A DNA stretch of 64,000 nucleotides from Stutzerimonas zhaodongensis (GTDB lineage Bacteria > Pseudomonadota > Gammaproteobacteria > Pseudomonadales > Pseudomonadaceae), in the NCBI RefSeq assembly GCF_003696365.1, contig NZ_RFFM01000001.1, positions 1,627,852 to 1,691,851 of the forward strand, read 5' to 3'. Position numbers and translations under genes: made by a program. This document shows, piece by piece, positions 20,526 through 30,117 of the stretch (position 1 is its first letter; the number at the start of each line of letters is the position of its first letter). Below the pieces are notes generated by a model. The model saw only the letters and a list, made by a program, of their open reading frames with translations, was not told the DNA's origin and did no database searches.

Positions 20526-23378
20526 ATGGACAAGACCTACCAGCCGCACGCCATCGAAACCTCCTGGTATCAAACTTGGGAATCGAATAACTATTTCGCG
20601 CCCCAAGGTTCAGGCGAGTCCTACACCATCATGATCCCGCCGCCGAACGTGACCGGCAGCCTGCACATGGGTCATGGCTTCAATAACGCGATCATGGATG
20701 CGCTGATTCGCTTCCGTCGGATGCAGGGCCGCAACACCCTGTGGCAGCCAGGCACCGATCACGCTGGCATCGCCACTCAGATGGTTGTCGAGCGACAGCT
20801 GGGCGCCCAGGGAGTCAGCCGTCACGATCTCGGACGCGAGAAGTTTCTGGACAAGGTCTGGGAATGGAAAGAAGAGTCTGGCGGGAATATCACCCGACAG
20901 ATCAGACGCCTCGGATCTTCGGTGGACTGGTCTCGCGAGCGCTTCACCATGGACGCCGGCCTCTCCAACGCCGTGAAAGAAGCCTTCGTACGTCTTCATG
21001 AGGACGGCCTGATCTACCGCGGCAAGCGCCTGGTCAACTGGGACACCAAGCTGCACACCGCGATCTCCGACCTCGAGGTGGAGAACCATGACGAGAAAGG
21101 CCATCTCTGGCACCTTCGCTACCCCCTGGCAGATGGCTGCAAGACCGCAGACGGTATGGACTACCTGGTCGTTGCAACCACTCGCCCGGAAACCATGCTT
21201 GGCGATGCCGCGGTTGCGGTGCATCCCGAGGATGAGCGTTACAAGAGCCTGATCGGCCGGCACATCATGCTGCCGCTGGTGAACCGGCTGATTCCTATCG
21301 TCGCTGACGATTACGTCGATCTGGAGTTCGGGACCGGCTGCGTAAAGATCACGCCAGCTCATGATTTCAACGACTACGAGGTGGGCAAGCGCCATCGTCT
21401 GCCGCTGATCAACATCTTCGACCGTAACGCTGCGGTGCTTGCCAAGGCCCAGGTGTTCAACATCGACGGCACGCCGAACGACAAGGTTGATGCCAGCCTG
21501 CCAGACGGCTACGCACACATGGACCGCTTCGATGCGCGCAAGGCCATCGTTGCGGAGTTCGAAGCCATGAGCCTGCTCGAAAAAACCGACGACCATGCGT
21601 TGAAGGTTCCGCGCGGCGACCGCTCCGGCACCATCATCGAACCGTGGCTGACGGATCAGTGGTACGTGTCGACCAAGCCGCTGGCCGAGAAAGCCATCGC
21701 CGCTGTCGAGAGTGGTGAAATCCAGTTCGTGCCGAAGCAGTACGAAAACATGTACTTCAGCTGGATGCGAGACATCCAGGACTGGTGCATCAGCCGGCAG
21801 CTTTGGTGGGGCCACCGTATTCCGGCCTGGTATGACGAGGCCGGCAACGTCTACGTCGGCCGTGACGAGGCTGAAGTTCGAAGCAAATACAACCTCTGCA
21901 ACAACGTCGAACTGCGTCAGGACGATGACGTGCTGGACACCTGGTTCAGCTCCGGTCTGTGGACGTTCTCCACCCTAGGCTGGCCTGAACAGACCGAGTT
22001 TCTCAAGACCTTCCACCCCACCGATGTATTGGTGACCGGCTTCGACATCATCTTCTTCTGGGTTGCGCGGATGATCATGCTGTCCACGCACCTGACCGGG
22101 CAGATCCCGTTCAAGACCGTCTATGTGCACGGTCTGGTGCGCGATGGCCAGGGACAGAAGATGTCCAAGTCCAAGGGCAACGTGCTCGACCCGCTGGACA
22201 TCGTCGATGGCATCACGCTCGACGAGCTACTGACCAAGCGCACCAGCGGCATGATGCAACCCAAGCTAGCCGAAAAAATTGCCAAGCAGACTCGGGCCGA
22301 GTTCCCTGATGGCATCGCCAGTTACGGCACCGACGCCCTGCGCTTCACGTTCTGCTCGCTGGCCTCAACCGGCCGCGATGTCAAATTCGATATGGGCCGG
22401 GTCGAGGGTTATCGCAACTTCTGCAACAAGATCTGGAATGCCGCCAACTTCGTCTTCGAGAACTCCGAAGGCAAAGACACCGGCGTCAATCCCGACCCGT
22501 CGGCCCCTGACGCTCCGGTAGAGCTGTCATCGGTGGATCGCTGGATCATTTCCGCGCTGCAGCGCACCGAGGCGGAAGTGACCCGCCAGCTGGAAGCCTT
22601 CCGCTTTGACCTGGCTGCCCAAGCGCTCTATGAGTTCATATGGGACGAGTACTGCGCCTGGTATCTGGAGCTGGTCAAGCCGGTACTCTGGGACGAAACA
22701 GCCAGTCTCGAACGCCAGCGCGGCACCCGCCGCACCCTGGTGCGCGTACTGGAAACCGCACTGCGCCTGGCTCACCCCTTCATGCCCTTCATCACGGAAG
22801 AGATCTGGCAGCGTGTTGCGCCCCTGGCGGGCAAGTCGGGCCCGACGCTGATGCTGCAACCCTGGCCGGAATTCAATCCTGAGCGCCTCGACGAGGCAGC
22901 CGAGAACGACATCGAGTGGGTCAAGGCATTCATGCTAGGCATCCGCCAGATTCGTGGCGAAATGAACATTTCCATGGCCAAGCGCATCGACGTGGTTTTG
23001 AGTAACACCAGCACCTCCGATCAGCGCCGGCTCGCTGAAAACGAGCCGCTGCTGAAGAAGCTGGCCAAGCTGGAAAGCGTTCGTGTTCTGGCTGCCGACG
23101 AAGAAGCGCCGATGTCTGCCACCGCTCTCGTGGGCGACATGCAGCTGCTTGTGCCAATGGCTGGCCTGATCGACAAGGATGCCGAACTCGCTCGCCTGGA
23201 CAAGGAGATCGCCAGGCTCGATGGGGAGGTCAAGCGTGTGGGCGGCAAACTCGGTAACGCAGGCTTCGTCGACAAGGCGCCAGCCGAGGTGATCGACAAG
23301 GAGCGCGCCAAACTGGCCGAGGCGGAACAGGCCAGGGCCCAGCTGCTGGAGCAGCGAGGCCGTATCGCCAGTCTGTAG
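20526..23378 (+). CDS. valS: Valyl-tRNA synthetase
   Basis: Class I synthetase of 950 residues that charges tRNA-Val and edits misactivated threonine. It has the HIGH-type motif HMGHGF near residue 46, the CP1 editing domain ([17 protein letters not shown]), KMSKSKGN near 550, an anticodon domain and a C-terminal coiled coil ([19 protein letters not shown] to the end). A TATACT -10-like sequence at 20480-20485 lies 40 bp upstream. A strong terminator follows. Confidence 0.98.
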   Translation: MDKTYQPHAIETSWYQTWESNNYFAPQGSGESYTIMIPPPNVTGSLHMGHGFNNAIMDALIRFRRMQGRNTLWQPGTDHAGIATQMVVERQLGAQGVSRHDLGREKFLDKVWEWKEESGGNITRQIRRLGSSVDWSRERFTMDAGLSNAVKEAFVRLHEDGLIYRGKRLVNWDTKLHTAISDLEVENHDEKGHLWHLRYPLADGCKTADGMDYLVVATTRPETMLGDAAVAVHPEDERYKSLIGRHIMLPLVNRLIPIVADDYVDLEFGTGCVKITPAHDFNDYEVGKRHRLPLINIFDRNAAVLAKAQVFNIDGTPNDKVDASLPDGYAHMDRFDARKAIVAEFEAMSLLEKTDDHALKVPRGDRSGTIIEPWLTDQWYVSTKPLAEKAIAAVESGEIQFVPKQYENMYFSWMRDIQDWCISRQLWWGHRIPAWYDEAGNVYVGRDEAEVRSKYNLCNNVELRQDDDVLDTWFSSGLWTFSTLGWPEQTEFLKTFHPTDVLVTGFDIIFFWVARMIMLSTHLTGQIPFKTVYVHGLVRDGQGQKMSKSKGNVLDPLDIVDGITLDELLTKRTSGMMQPKLAEKIAKQTRAEFPDGIASYGTDALRFTFCSLASTGRDVKFDMGRVEGYRNFCNKIWNAANFVFENSEGKDTGVNPDPSAPDAPVELSSVDRWIISALQRTEAEVTRQLEAFRFDLAAQALYEFIWDEYCAWYLELVKPVLWDETASLERQRGTRRTLVRVLETALRLAHPFMPFITEEIWQRVAPLAGKSGPTLMLQPWPEFNPERLDEAAENDIEWVKAFMLGIRQIRGEMNISMAKRIDVVLSNTSTSDQRRLAENEPLLKKLAKLESVRVLAADEEAPMSATALVGDMQLLVPMAGLIDKDAELARLDKEIARLDGEVKRVGGKLGNAGFVDKAPAEVIDKERAKLAEAEQARAQLLEQRGRIASL

Positions 23379-23387
23379 AAACTCTAG

Positions 23388-23416
23388 GGCCAGCACTTTA
23401 TGTGCTGGCCTTTTTG
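23388..23416 (+). terminator. Rho-independent terminator of valS
   Basis: Perfect 9-bp stem GGCCAGCAC / GTGCTGGCC with a TTTAT loop, followed by TTTTTG. It begins 9 bp after the valS stop. Confidence 0.95.
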
Positions 23417-23738
23417 TTTAGGCCTCCGCACTTGATTGATGACAAGTAAAAACCAGTGCGGCCGATACACTATGTCGCACATTGCAAAAACGAATCACAC
23501 CTGACAGGCCACCGACGCGCAATTGCGTGACGACATGAAGTAAGTCAGCAGCGAAGCCAACCCAGCCGGGTAGCCGTACGCGCAGCCGTAATCGATGCAG
23601 GCAGAGCCCTTCCGTATCGCGGTCGCACTTAATTCAATCGCACCGCAGGTCGCCCATTTTTTTCAACCTGTCAGCCACCGCGCCAATTCCGACAATAACG
23701 AATGGCCGGTCCGGTTTCTAAGAAATGGAGCCCCTCCG
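23417..23738 (+). promoter_or_regulatory. Long, possibly structured leader before the NhaD-type antiporter gene
   Basis: 322 bases without a supportable gene. Several inverted repeats are visible: CGCAATTGCG, ACCC-AGCC-GGGT, and a distant pair CGATAC (23463-23468) with GTATCG (23614-23619) that could close a domain of about 150 bases. A coding frame is open from 23595 but reads as no known protein. Because the next gene is a cation antiporter, an ion-sensing riboswitch is possible but unproven. Confidence 0.4.
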
Positions 23739-25121
23739 ATGTATGTACTCATGGCTGTTGTATTTGTGCTTGGCTATCTATGCATAGCCTTTGAGCACCC
23801 GCTGAGAATCGACAAGGCCGCGGCCGCGATCCTTACCGCAGTTCTGTGCTGGACAGCGTTGGTATTCGGTGCCGATACCATCGTCCCGCTACTTCAGCCG
23901 GGAAGTCATAACCCCGGGGACTCATCCGCCGTCGTGGTCGAATCACTCAGGCATCACCTGGGCGAAATCTCGGAGATTCTATTCTTCCTGCTCGGCGCAA
24001 TGACCATCGTCGAGCTGATCGACTCCCATGAAGGTTTCAAGGTCATCACGGACCGCATCCAGACGCGCAACCGCGTCAAGCTGCTGTGGATCATCGGTTT
24101 TCTGACCTTCTTCCTCTCCGCCGCACTGGATAACCTGACCACCACGATCGTCATGGTCTCGTTGCTTCGCAAGCTGATCCGAGGGCGCCCCGAGCGCTGG
24201 CTGTTCGTTGGTGTGGTAGTCATCGCCGCTAACGCCGGCGGTGCATGGTCACCGATCGGCGACGTGACCACCACCATGCTCTGGATCGGTAGCCAGATCA
24301 CCGCCCCTGGCGTGATAGTCGGCCTGTTCCTCCCAAGCCTGGTCTGCCTGCTGGTACCTCTTCTGATCCTCAGCTTCCGCATGAGCGGCGAGGTTCCCCG
24401 CCCCCGCGCACGCGCTCACCTGGCCGAAACCAATCCTCCCGCCACGACGGCGTTCGAACGCAACCTGGTATTGGCACTTGGCATCGGCGCGCTGGTATTC
24501 GTGCCCATCTTCAAGACCGTCACCCACTTGCCACCCTACATGGGCATTCTTTTCGGCCTCGGCGTGCTTTGGGTGACCACTGAGTTCCTGCACAGGCACA
24601 AGGAAGACGATCACAAGCATCCGCTCTCGGTCGTCGGCGTGCTGCGCAAGGTGGATACGCCAAGCGTGCTGTTCTTCCTCGGCATTCTGCTCGCAGTGGC
24701 AGCGCTGGCCACGGCTGGCCACCTGACGCAGGTCGCCACTGCATTGCGTGAAACGATGGGCCACATCTACCCGATCAACTACACCATTGGCCTGCTCTCC
24801 GCCGTGGTGGACAACGTGCCGCTGGTTGCCGGCTCTATGAAAATGTACCCACTTATCAGCCCAGCCGTGCTCGCCTCATCTGCGCCTGAAGAAGCCGCTT
24901 GGTTGTCTCAATTCGTCGTCGATGGCAACTTCTGGGAAATGCTCGCCTACTGCGCTGGAACCGGCGGCAGTACGCTGATCATTGGCTCAGCTGCCGGCGT
25001 AGCGGCAATGGGCATGGAAAAGATCAGCTTCACCTGGTACATCAAGCGCGTCAGCTTGCTGGCCTTTCTTGGATACACTGCCGGCGCCGTTACCTACGTC
25101 GGCATGCTCGCGCTGCGCTGA
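23739..25121 (+). CDS. nhaD: NhaD-type sodium:proton antiporter
   Basis: An integral membrane antiporter of the ion transporter superfamily, 460 residues, exchanging Na+ (or Li+) for protons. It begins MYVLMAVVFVLGYLCIAFEHP, with GGAG upstream. Conserved segments include FFLGAMTIVELIDSHEGF-like residues, AALDNLTTTIVMVSLLRKL, NAGGAWSPIGDVTTTMLW and SAVVDNVPLVAG, the last two carrying the charged residues typical of NhaD. It is followed by a small helix-turn-helix gene 74 bp on. Assignment to NhaD is by these motifs; ion preference is not visible. Confidence 0.88.
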   Translation: MYVLMAVVFVLGYLCIAFEHPLRIDKAAAAILTAVLCWTALVFGADTIVPLLQPGSHNPGDSSAVVVESLRHHLGEISEILFFLLGAMTIVELIDSHEGFKVITDRIQTRNRVKLLWIIGFLTFFLSAALDNLTTTIVMVSLLRKLIRGRPERWLFVGVVVIAANAGGAWSPIGDVTTTMLWIGSQITAPGVIVGLFLPSLVCLLVPLLILSFRMSGEVPRPRARAHLAETNPPATTAFERNLVLALGIGALVFVPIFKTVTHLPPYMGILFGLGVLWVTTEFLHRHKEDDHKHPLSVVGVLRKVDTPSVLFFLGILLAVAALATAGHLTQVATALRETMGHIYPINYTIGLLSAVVDNVPLVAGSMKMYPLISPAVLASSAPEEAAWLSQFVVDGNFWEMLAYCAGTGGSTLIIGSAAGVAAMGMEKISFTWYIKRVSLLAFLGYTAGAVTYVGMLALR

Positions 25122-25195
25122 GCGTCAGCTAACCCGAGCTGGGTCGAGTCCGCGATGCGACTCGACCGCTCGACGTTCAGGTTTTGGGAGACCGG

Positions 25196-25492
25196 ATGAC
25201 CATCAGCAAGACCAAAAGCAGTTTTTACCGACGACTGTACGTCGCCTGGTTGATCGACACCGGCACGGCCACCAGCGTGCCCGCGCTGACGGCCGCGACA
25301 GGCATGCCCAGACGTACGGCCCAGGATACCCTGGCGGCGCTAGCCGAAATCGACATCGATTGCCGCTTCAGCCAGGACGACGGCGAGCGGCACAATGCGG
25401 GCCATTATCGGATTCATGACTGGGGTGCGATCGACCGGCAGTGGATCGAGCGCAATCTCGCGCAGCTCAAGTCGACCCTCGGTTACCCCTGA
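25196..25492 (+). CDS. Small winged helix-turn-helix domain protein
   Basis: A 98-residue protein whose first 50 residues look like a helix-turn-helix (ATSVPALTAATGMPRRTAQDTLAALAEI), followed by a wing-like segment (CRFSQDDGERHNAGHYRIHDWG) and a short helix. GGGAG precedes the chosen ATG. It is likely a DNA-binding regulator, possibly of the neighbouring transporters: the SLC13 gene starts 10 bp after its stop. The target is unknown. Confidence 0.75.
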   Translation: MTISKTKSSFYRRLYVAWLIDTGTATSVPALTAATGMPRRTAQDTLAALAEIDIDCRFSQDDGERHNAGHYRIHDWGAIDRQWIERNLAQLKSTLGYP

Positions 25493-25502
25493 CCGCCACG
25501 AC

Positions 25503-27332
25503 ATGAACACCGACCTGTTGCTGGTCCTCGGGCTGTTGGCGGCTTGCGTGGCGCTTTTCATCATTAATCGGCCTCGCATGGATGTCGTTGCCCTGCTTGC
25601 CATGGTGGCTCTTCCACTCACTGGCGTGCTCAGCGTGCCCGAGGCGCTTGCCGGCTTCAGCGACCCCAGCGTCGTGCTTATCGCTGCCCTGTTCGTTATA
25701 GGCAACGGGCTGGTCCGCACCGGCATTGCGTATCGCCTGGGTGAATGGCTGATGCGCTCGTCGGCAAGTAGCGAGACGCGACTGCTGGTTCTGCTGATGC
25801 TTGCAGTAGCCGGGTTGGGCTCGGTGATGAGTTCTACCGGGGTGGTGGCGATCTTCATCCCCGTCGTTCTGAGCATCGCCTCGAAGATGCAGGTCTCGCC
25901 GCGTCGACTGATGATGCCTCTAGCCTTTGCTGGCCTGATGAGCGGCATGCTTACACTGGTCGCAACGCCGCCGAACATGGTGGTGCACAGCGAGCTGCGA
26001 CGCGCCGGCCTCGAGGGCTTCGCCTTTTTCAGCTTCGCCCCGATCGGCTTGACGATTCTCCTGCTGGGCATTGGCTACCTGCTTCTGGCGCGGCGCTGGC
26101 TTGGTCCATCAAGCGGCTCGGACCCTCTGATCGAACCCCGGGACACCCTCGCGGCGCTGGCCCAGCGTTATCGCCTTCCTGAACGCGAACGCCGTCTTCG
26201 TGTTCTGCCTCGATCGCCACTGGCAAACCAGGCGCTGGACGAGTTGAAGCTCAGGACCCAGTACGGCATCAACGTCATCGCCATCGAACGTCAGCAGCGC
26301 TTCCGGCGGCTGCTGCTGATTGCTACCGGCAACAGTCAACTGCAGATCGGCGACGTTCTGCTAGTCGACCTGGCGAGCCCGGCCATAGGCCTGCTAGGCG
26401 CTTATGAGGAATTGGGTCTGGAGCCGCTGCAACTCAGCACCTCGTACTATGGCGATCACTCGCGTGAGCTGGGGCTGGCCGAGGTCGCACTTCCGCCTGA
26501 CTCGAGCCTGCCAGGCAAGACCGTTCAGGCGCTGGGATTTCGCTCCCGCCATAAGCTCAATGTGGTGGGGCTGCGGCGAAACCGCGAGGCGCTGCAAGGC
26601 CTGCTCGTGGACGAAAGGCTCAAAGCCGGCGACACCCTTCTGGTGGCCGGTGGCTGGAAGCATATCCATCGTCTGCAAGGCATGAGCCGTAACTTTCTAG
26701 TGCTGAGTCTGCCCGCCGAGGTCGACGACGTGGCGCCCGCGGCCAAACAGGCCCCCTTCGCATTATTGGGTTTGGCCGTCATGGTCGGGCTGATGGTCAG
26801 CGGTCTTGTTCCCAATGTTATTGCTGCGCTGATTGGCTGTATGGTGATGGGGCTCTTTCGCTGCATCGACATGGACAGCGCCTACAAGGCGATTCACTGG
26901 CCTAGCCTGATACTGATCGTCGGCATGCTGCCCTTCGCCCTGGCATTGCAGAAGACCGGTGGTATTGCCCTGGTTGTTTCAGCCCTGATAGGGCTGTTCG
27001 GGGAGGCCGGGCCGCATATGCTACTGGCCTGCCTGTTTGTGCTTACAGCTGTCATCGGCCTGTTTATTTCCAACACCGCAACCGCTGTGCTGATGGCGCC
27101 AGTTGCAATTTCAACTGCCGAGCAACTTGGCGCATCACCTTACCCGTTCGCCATGATCATCGCACTGGCTTCATCCGCCGCGTTCATGACGCCGATCTCT
27201 TCCCCGGTGAACACACTGGTGCTTGGACCGGGCAACTATAGCTTCGCCGACTTCTTACGCATCGGCGTACCGTTTACGCTGCTGGTCATGCTGACGTCTG
27301 TCCTCCTCGTGCCACTGCTCTTCCCACTCTGA
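25503..27332 (+). CDS. SLC13-family permease with two RCK_C domains
   Basis: A 609-residue membrane carrier of the divalent anion:sodium symporter class. Membrane helices fill about residues 1-195. Two cytoplasmic TrkA-C (RCK_C) domains lie at roughly 215-300 (DELKLRTQYGINVIAIERQQ) and 325-395 (GFRSRHKLNVVGLRRNRE). The second membrane half has FISNTATAVLMAPVAI and the closing SSPVNTLVLGPGNY. Substrate is not predictable; family members carry sulfate, dicarboxylates or other anions. It is tightly spaced after the HTH gene. Confidence 0.88.
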   Translation: MNTDLLLVLGLLAACVALFIINRPRMDVVALLAMVALPLTGVLSVPEALAGFSDPSVVLIAALFVIGNGLVRTGIAYRLGEWLMRSSASSETRLLVLLMLAVAGLGSVMSSTGVVAIFIPVVLSIASKMQVSPRRLMMPLAFAGLMSGMLTLVATPPNMVVHSELRRAGLEGFAFFSFAPIGLTILLLGIGYLLLARRWLGPSSGSDPLIEPRDTLAALAQRYRLPERERRLRVLPRSPLANQALDELKLRTQYGINVIAIERQQRFRRLLLIATGNSQLQIGDVLLVDLASPAIGLLGAYEELGLEPLQLSTSYYGDHSRELGLAEVALPPDSSLPGKTVQALGFRSRHKLNVVGLRRNREALQGLLVDERLKAGDTLLVAGGWKHIHRLQGMSRNFLVLSLPAEVDDVAPAAKQAPFALLGLAVMVGLMVSGLVPNVIAALIGCMVMGLFRCIDMDSAYKAIHWPSLILIVGMLPFALALQKTGGIALVVSALIGLFGEAGPHMLLACLFVLTAVIGLFISNTATAVLMAPVAISTAEQLGASPYPFAMIIALASSAAFMTPISSPVNTLVLGPGNYSFADFLRIGVPFTLLVMLTSVLLVPLLFPL

Positions 27333-27416
27333 TCCATGCGTACATCTTTACATGGCGTGGTCGTAACGCGCGGCTGTGGGTAAGCTGGTCAGCTCTCGAC
27401 TGCCTGGCCGATCTCG

Positions 27417-28586
27417 ATGTCTCAACGCCCCGCTCTGTTCCCCGTGCTTCTGGCCGGCGCCACGCTGTTGCTCGTCGTCCACGGGCTGGGTCGCTTCGTC
27501 TACACGCCGCTCCTTCCCTGGCTGGTGGAAGACGGCGTACTGACGGTACAGCAGGGCGCAAGCATCGCCACCTGGAACTATCTCGGCTATCTGATCGGTG
27601 CGCTGCTCGCGTTACGTTGGCACCGCGTGGCGCAGATTCGTCGCAGCCTGCCCTGGGCATTGGTGCTGCACGTGGTAACTACCCTGGCGCAGACTCAGAC
27701 GGAATCCGCCGAAGCGCTATCAGCAATGAGGCTGCTCAACGGGATCGGCAATGGCCTGGTGTTCGTTCAGGCGCCTTCACTGATTCTGGAGTGGCTTGCG
27801 CGCCATCGCCGTACATCCTCGAGCGGCCTGGTTTACCTGGGCGCCTGTGTCGGGCTGATCGTCTCGAGCTTCATGGTGAGCCTCAGCAATGGCGTGCTCG
27901 AAGGTGCCGAGCGCTGGTGGCCGGCGGCCCTGCTCTCCATCCCGCTCGCCTGGTGGGGTTGGCGTCAGTTGGCAAGCCTGGACATAACGCCAGAAGTCAC
28001 GCCTGCTACCGCGGCCCAACCGCGCAGCGGTCGGTTGCTTGATCGTGCCAGCACGCCGCTGTTCCTGTCCTATGCCGGTGCGGGCATGGGCTACATCCTG
28101 CCGATGACGTTTTTGCCCATGGTGGCCCGGCTGCAGGTGGAGCCTGGAGATATGCTGGTCGAAGGCAGCTGGCTGGTGGTCGCCGTCGCCACCCTGCCTT
28201 CGCCTTGGCTCTGGAACCGACTGGGCGCCTTGCTTGGCGATACACAGGCACTGCGCTTGAGCTACGCCAGTCAGCTGACCGGCGTGCTAGCTGCGCTGTT
28301 GATACCTGGAGCTACAGGGATCTTGCTATGTGGCGTATTGGTCGGCGGCACCTTTCTTGGAACGGTGTTGCTGACCCAGCGGCTGGCTCGGACACTTCAC
28401 CCGCATCAGGGGCCGCGTCTGTCTGCGGCGCTGATTGCCCTGTACAGCCTGACCCAACTGGCCGGCCCGTGGCTGACCGGCGTTTGGCTAACCATGGGTG
28501 GTTCACTGCACAGCGCGTTCTGGCTCGGCGCTGGTGCTCTGCTCTGGGGGCTGGGCTGGATGCTGCTGGTGCCACGCCAGACCTGA
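27417..28586 (+). CDS. YbfB/YjiJ-family MFS transporter
   Basis: A 389-residue major facilitator with about 12 membrane helices. The N-terminus has the family hallmark HGLGRFVYTPLLPWLVEDG, and ATWNYLGYLIGALLA follows. Substrate unknown. It lies 84 bp after the SLC13 gene and 45 bp before rlmF on the same strand, so it may share a message with either. Confidence 0.88.
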   Translation: MSQRPALFPVLLAGATLLLVVHGLGRFVYTPLLPWLVEDGVLTVQQGASIATWNYLGYLIGALLALRWHRVAQIRRSLPWALVLHVVTTLAQTQTESAEALSAMRLLNGIGNGLVFVQAPSLILEWLARHRRTSSSGLVYLGACVGLIVSSFMVSLSNGVLEGAERWWPAALLSIPLAWWGWRQLASLDITPEVTPATAAQPRSGRLLDRASTPLFLSYAGAGMGYILPMTFLPMVARLQVEPGDMLVEGSWLVVAVATLPSPWLWNRLGALLGDTQALRLSYASQLTGVLAALLIPGATGILLCGVLVGGTFLGTVLLTQRLARTLHPHQGPRLSAALIALYSLTQLAGPWLTGVWLTMGGSLHSAFWLGAGALLWGLGWMLLVPRQT

Positions 28587-28631
28587 AACCTGTGGGACAA
28601 TGCGCGACTCAAGCGCTACCAGCAGCCGACC

Positions 28632-29639
28632 ATGAAAGTCTCTAATTCAGCCAACCCACCGCCGCGCGCGCCTAAACCTGCATCGGAGAAAGGCACGCTG
28701 CACCCCCGCAATCGGCATACCGGCCGCTACGATTTCCCGGCACTCATTGCCGGCAGTCCGGAGCTGGCCGAATTCGTGATCATCAACCCCTACGGCAAGC
28801 AGAGCATCGACTTCGCTGATCCGGCTGCAGTGCGTGTATTCAACCGCGCACTGCTCAAACAGTTCTATGGCATCGACCACTGGGATATCCCGGCCGGCTA
28901 TCTATGCCCGCCCATTCCAGGTCGAGCCGATTACCTGCACGGGTTGGCTGACTTGCTGGCACAGGACAATGGAGGCGGAATTCCACGCGGCGCAAAGATC
29001 CATGCGCTGGATGTCGGAACGGGAGCCAACTGCATCTACCCACTGATCGGGCAGCGTGAATATGGTTGGCAATTCACCGGTTCGGATATCGATGCCACCG
29101 CATTGGCCACGGCGCGCACCATCGTGGCCGCGAACAAGCTCGGCAAGCGCATCGCCTTGCGGCAACAGGCCAACCCGCGACATGTATTCGAAAACCTGGT
29201 ACAGGCTGATGATCGCTTCGACGTTACGCTCTGTAATCCGCCATTCCATGCATCCCAGGCCGAAGCCAACAGTGGCAGCCAACGCAAATGGCGCAACCTC
29301 GGAAAGCTCGATCCCAAGCGCAAACTACCGGCGCTGAATTTCGGCGGTCAGGCGGCGGAGCTCTGGTGTGAAGGCGGTGAGGCAACGTTCGTTGCCAGGC
29401 TAGCCGATGAAAGCCGCGCAGTGGCGCAGCAGATCTGCTGGTTCAGCACCCTGGTGTCCAAGGCGGGCAACGTGCAGCCACTGGAGGCTCGGCTTAAAAA
29501 GCTCGGCGCGGTAAAGATACGTATCTGCGACATGTCCCAGGGCCAGAAGCGCAGCCGCTTCGTCGCCTGGAGCTACCTCGATGACGCGGCGCGCGCTCAG
29601 TGGCGCGCGGACTACTGGACTGATCGAACGCCCGGCTGA
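28632..29639 (+). CDS. rlmF: 23S rRNA (adenine-1618-N6)-methyltransferase
   Basis: SAM-dependent methyltransferase of 335 residues that modifies A1618 of 23S rRNA. It shows [17 protein letters not shown] near the N-terminus, the SAM-binding [16 protein letters not shown] and the N6-adenine catalytic motif NPPFHAS. The first 20 residues are basic and proline-rich. The stop codon lies in a perfect palindrome. Confidence 0.95.
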   Translation: MKVSNSANPPPRAPKPASEKGTLHPRNRHTGRYDFPALIAGSPELAEFVIINPYGKQSIDFADPAAVRVFNRALLKQFYGIDHWDIPAGYLCPPIPGRADYLHGLADLLAQDNGGGIPRGAKIHALDVGTGANCIYPLIGQREYGWQFTGSDIDATALATARTIVAANKLGKRIALRQQANPRHVFENLVQADDRFDVTLCNPPFHASQAEANSGSQRKWRNLGKLDPKRKLPALNFGGQAAELWCEGGEATFVARLADESRAVAQQICWFSTLVSKAGNVQPLEARLKKLGAVKIRICDMSQGQKRSRFVAWSYLDDAARAQWRADYWTDRTPG

Positions 29640-29649
29640 TCAGCCGGGC
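29630..29649. terminator. Perfect palindrome at the rlmF stop, between convergent genes
   Basis: GCCCGGCTGA followed by TCAGCCGGGC, a perfect 20-base palindrome that contains the rlmF stop. With no loop bases and no T-tract, terminator function is possible but not certain. The convergent small gene ends 7 bp away. Confidence 0.5.
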
Positions 29650-29656
29650 TACCAAT

Positions 29657-29848
29657 TCAGACAGCGAGATCCCAGCGTTGGCGATCTTTCAGGGCAAGAG
29701 TCTGGATGTAACGTGGCTCGCCGTTGATCTCTTCCAGCTCAGTCATGCCAGCAAGTTCGCCGACCACGCGGTAGCGTTTGCCGACCCGCTTGTCTTGCAG
29801 TGGGTAGAGTTGGGCGATTTGTTGGGCGAGTTCAGTAAGGGTGGACAT
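29657..29848 (-). CDS. Small conserved hypothetical protein (63 aa)
   Basis: Reads MSTLTELAQQIAQLYPLQDK and ends LALKDRQRWDLAV. GGAG lies about 9 bases before the ATG. It has no membrane segment or cysteine. The residue pattern (helix, then a beta-rich RYRVVGELAGMTELEEING region) suggests a small folded domain. I do not recognise a family; similar small proteins occur in pseudomonads by general recall. Confidence 0.65.
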   Translation of the reverse strand: MSTLTELAQQIAQLYPLQDKRVGKRYRVVGELAGMTELEEINGEPRYIQTLALKDRQRWDLAV

Positions 29849-29994
29849 GGTTCGGTAGCTCCAGGTAACTGCATGCCGCAGCTTTTTACAGGCCTTTGAT
29901 TACGATTAGGCGACAGTTTCGTTCGTCTCGCTTGTTTGAGAGAGCGACTCTGGATTGATTCCCTCACCGAAATAAAATTTGACCAAACGATTGA

Positions 29995-30117
29995 TCAACA
30001 GACGCCCATACCCAGTTGCAAGAGTGCCAGCCCGCCCTGCTGCCAGCCCCACCATGCCGCCACAAGCAGCAGCACCGCAAGCGCGACGCCACCAGACCAA
30101 AGGCATATCCGGAACAT
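29995..30117 (-). CDS. 40-residue single-pass membrane peptide coupled to an MFS gene
   Basis: Begins [20 protein letters not shown] and ends LLQLGMGVC. It has one hydrophobic helix (about residues 6-22), then AWWGWQQGG and a second moderately hydrophobic stretch. Its ATG overlaps the stop of the upstream MFS gene (TGATG), a sign of translational coupling. No insertions or stops break the frame. Function unknown; it could be a small accessory subunit of the transporter. It is easily missed by gene finders because of its length. Confidence 0.65.
   Translation of the reverse strand: MFRICLWSGGVALAVLLLVAAWWGWQQGGLALLQLGMGVC

Noticed and set aside
20610..21815. 401-codon open frame opposite valS
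   Set aside because: Antisense shadow of the synthetase; its residues read as reverse-frame noise.
23595..23738. 48-codon N-terminal extension of NhaD
   Set aside because: It has no membrane or signal pattern, and homologues start at MYVLMAVVF with a GGAG site.
29906..30106. 66-codon frame overlapping the 40-residue membrane peptide in another frame
   Set aside because: The peptide frame begins with a coupled TGATG start and has a clear membrane helix; the longer frame has no ribosome site or pattern.
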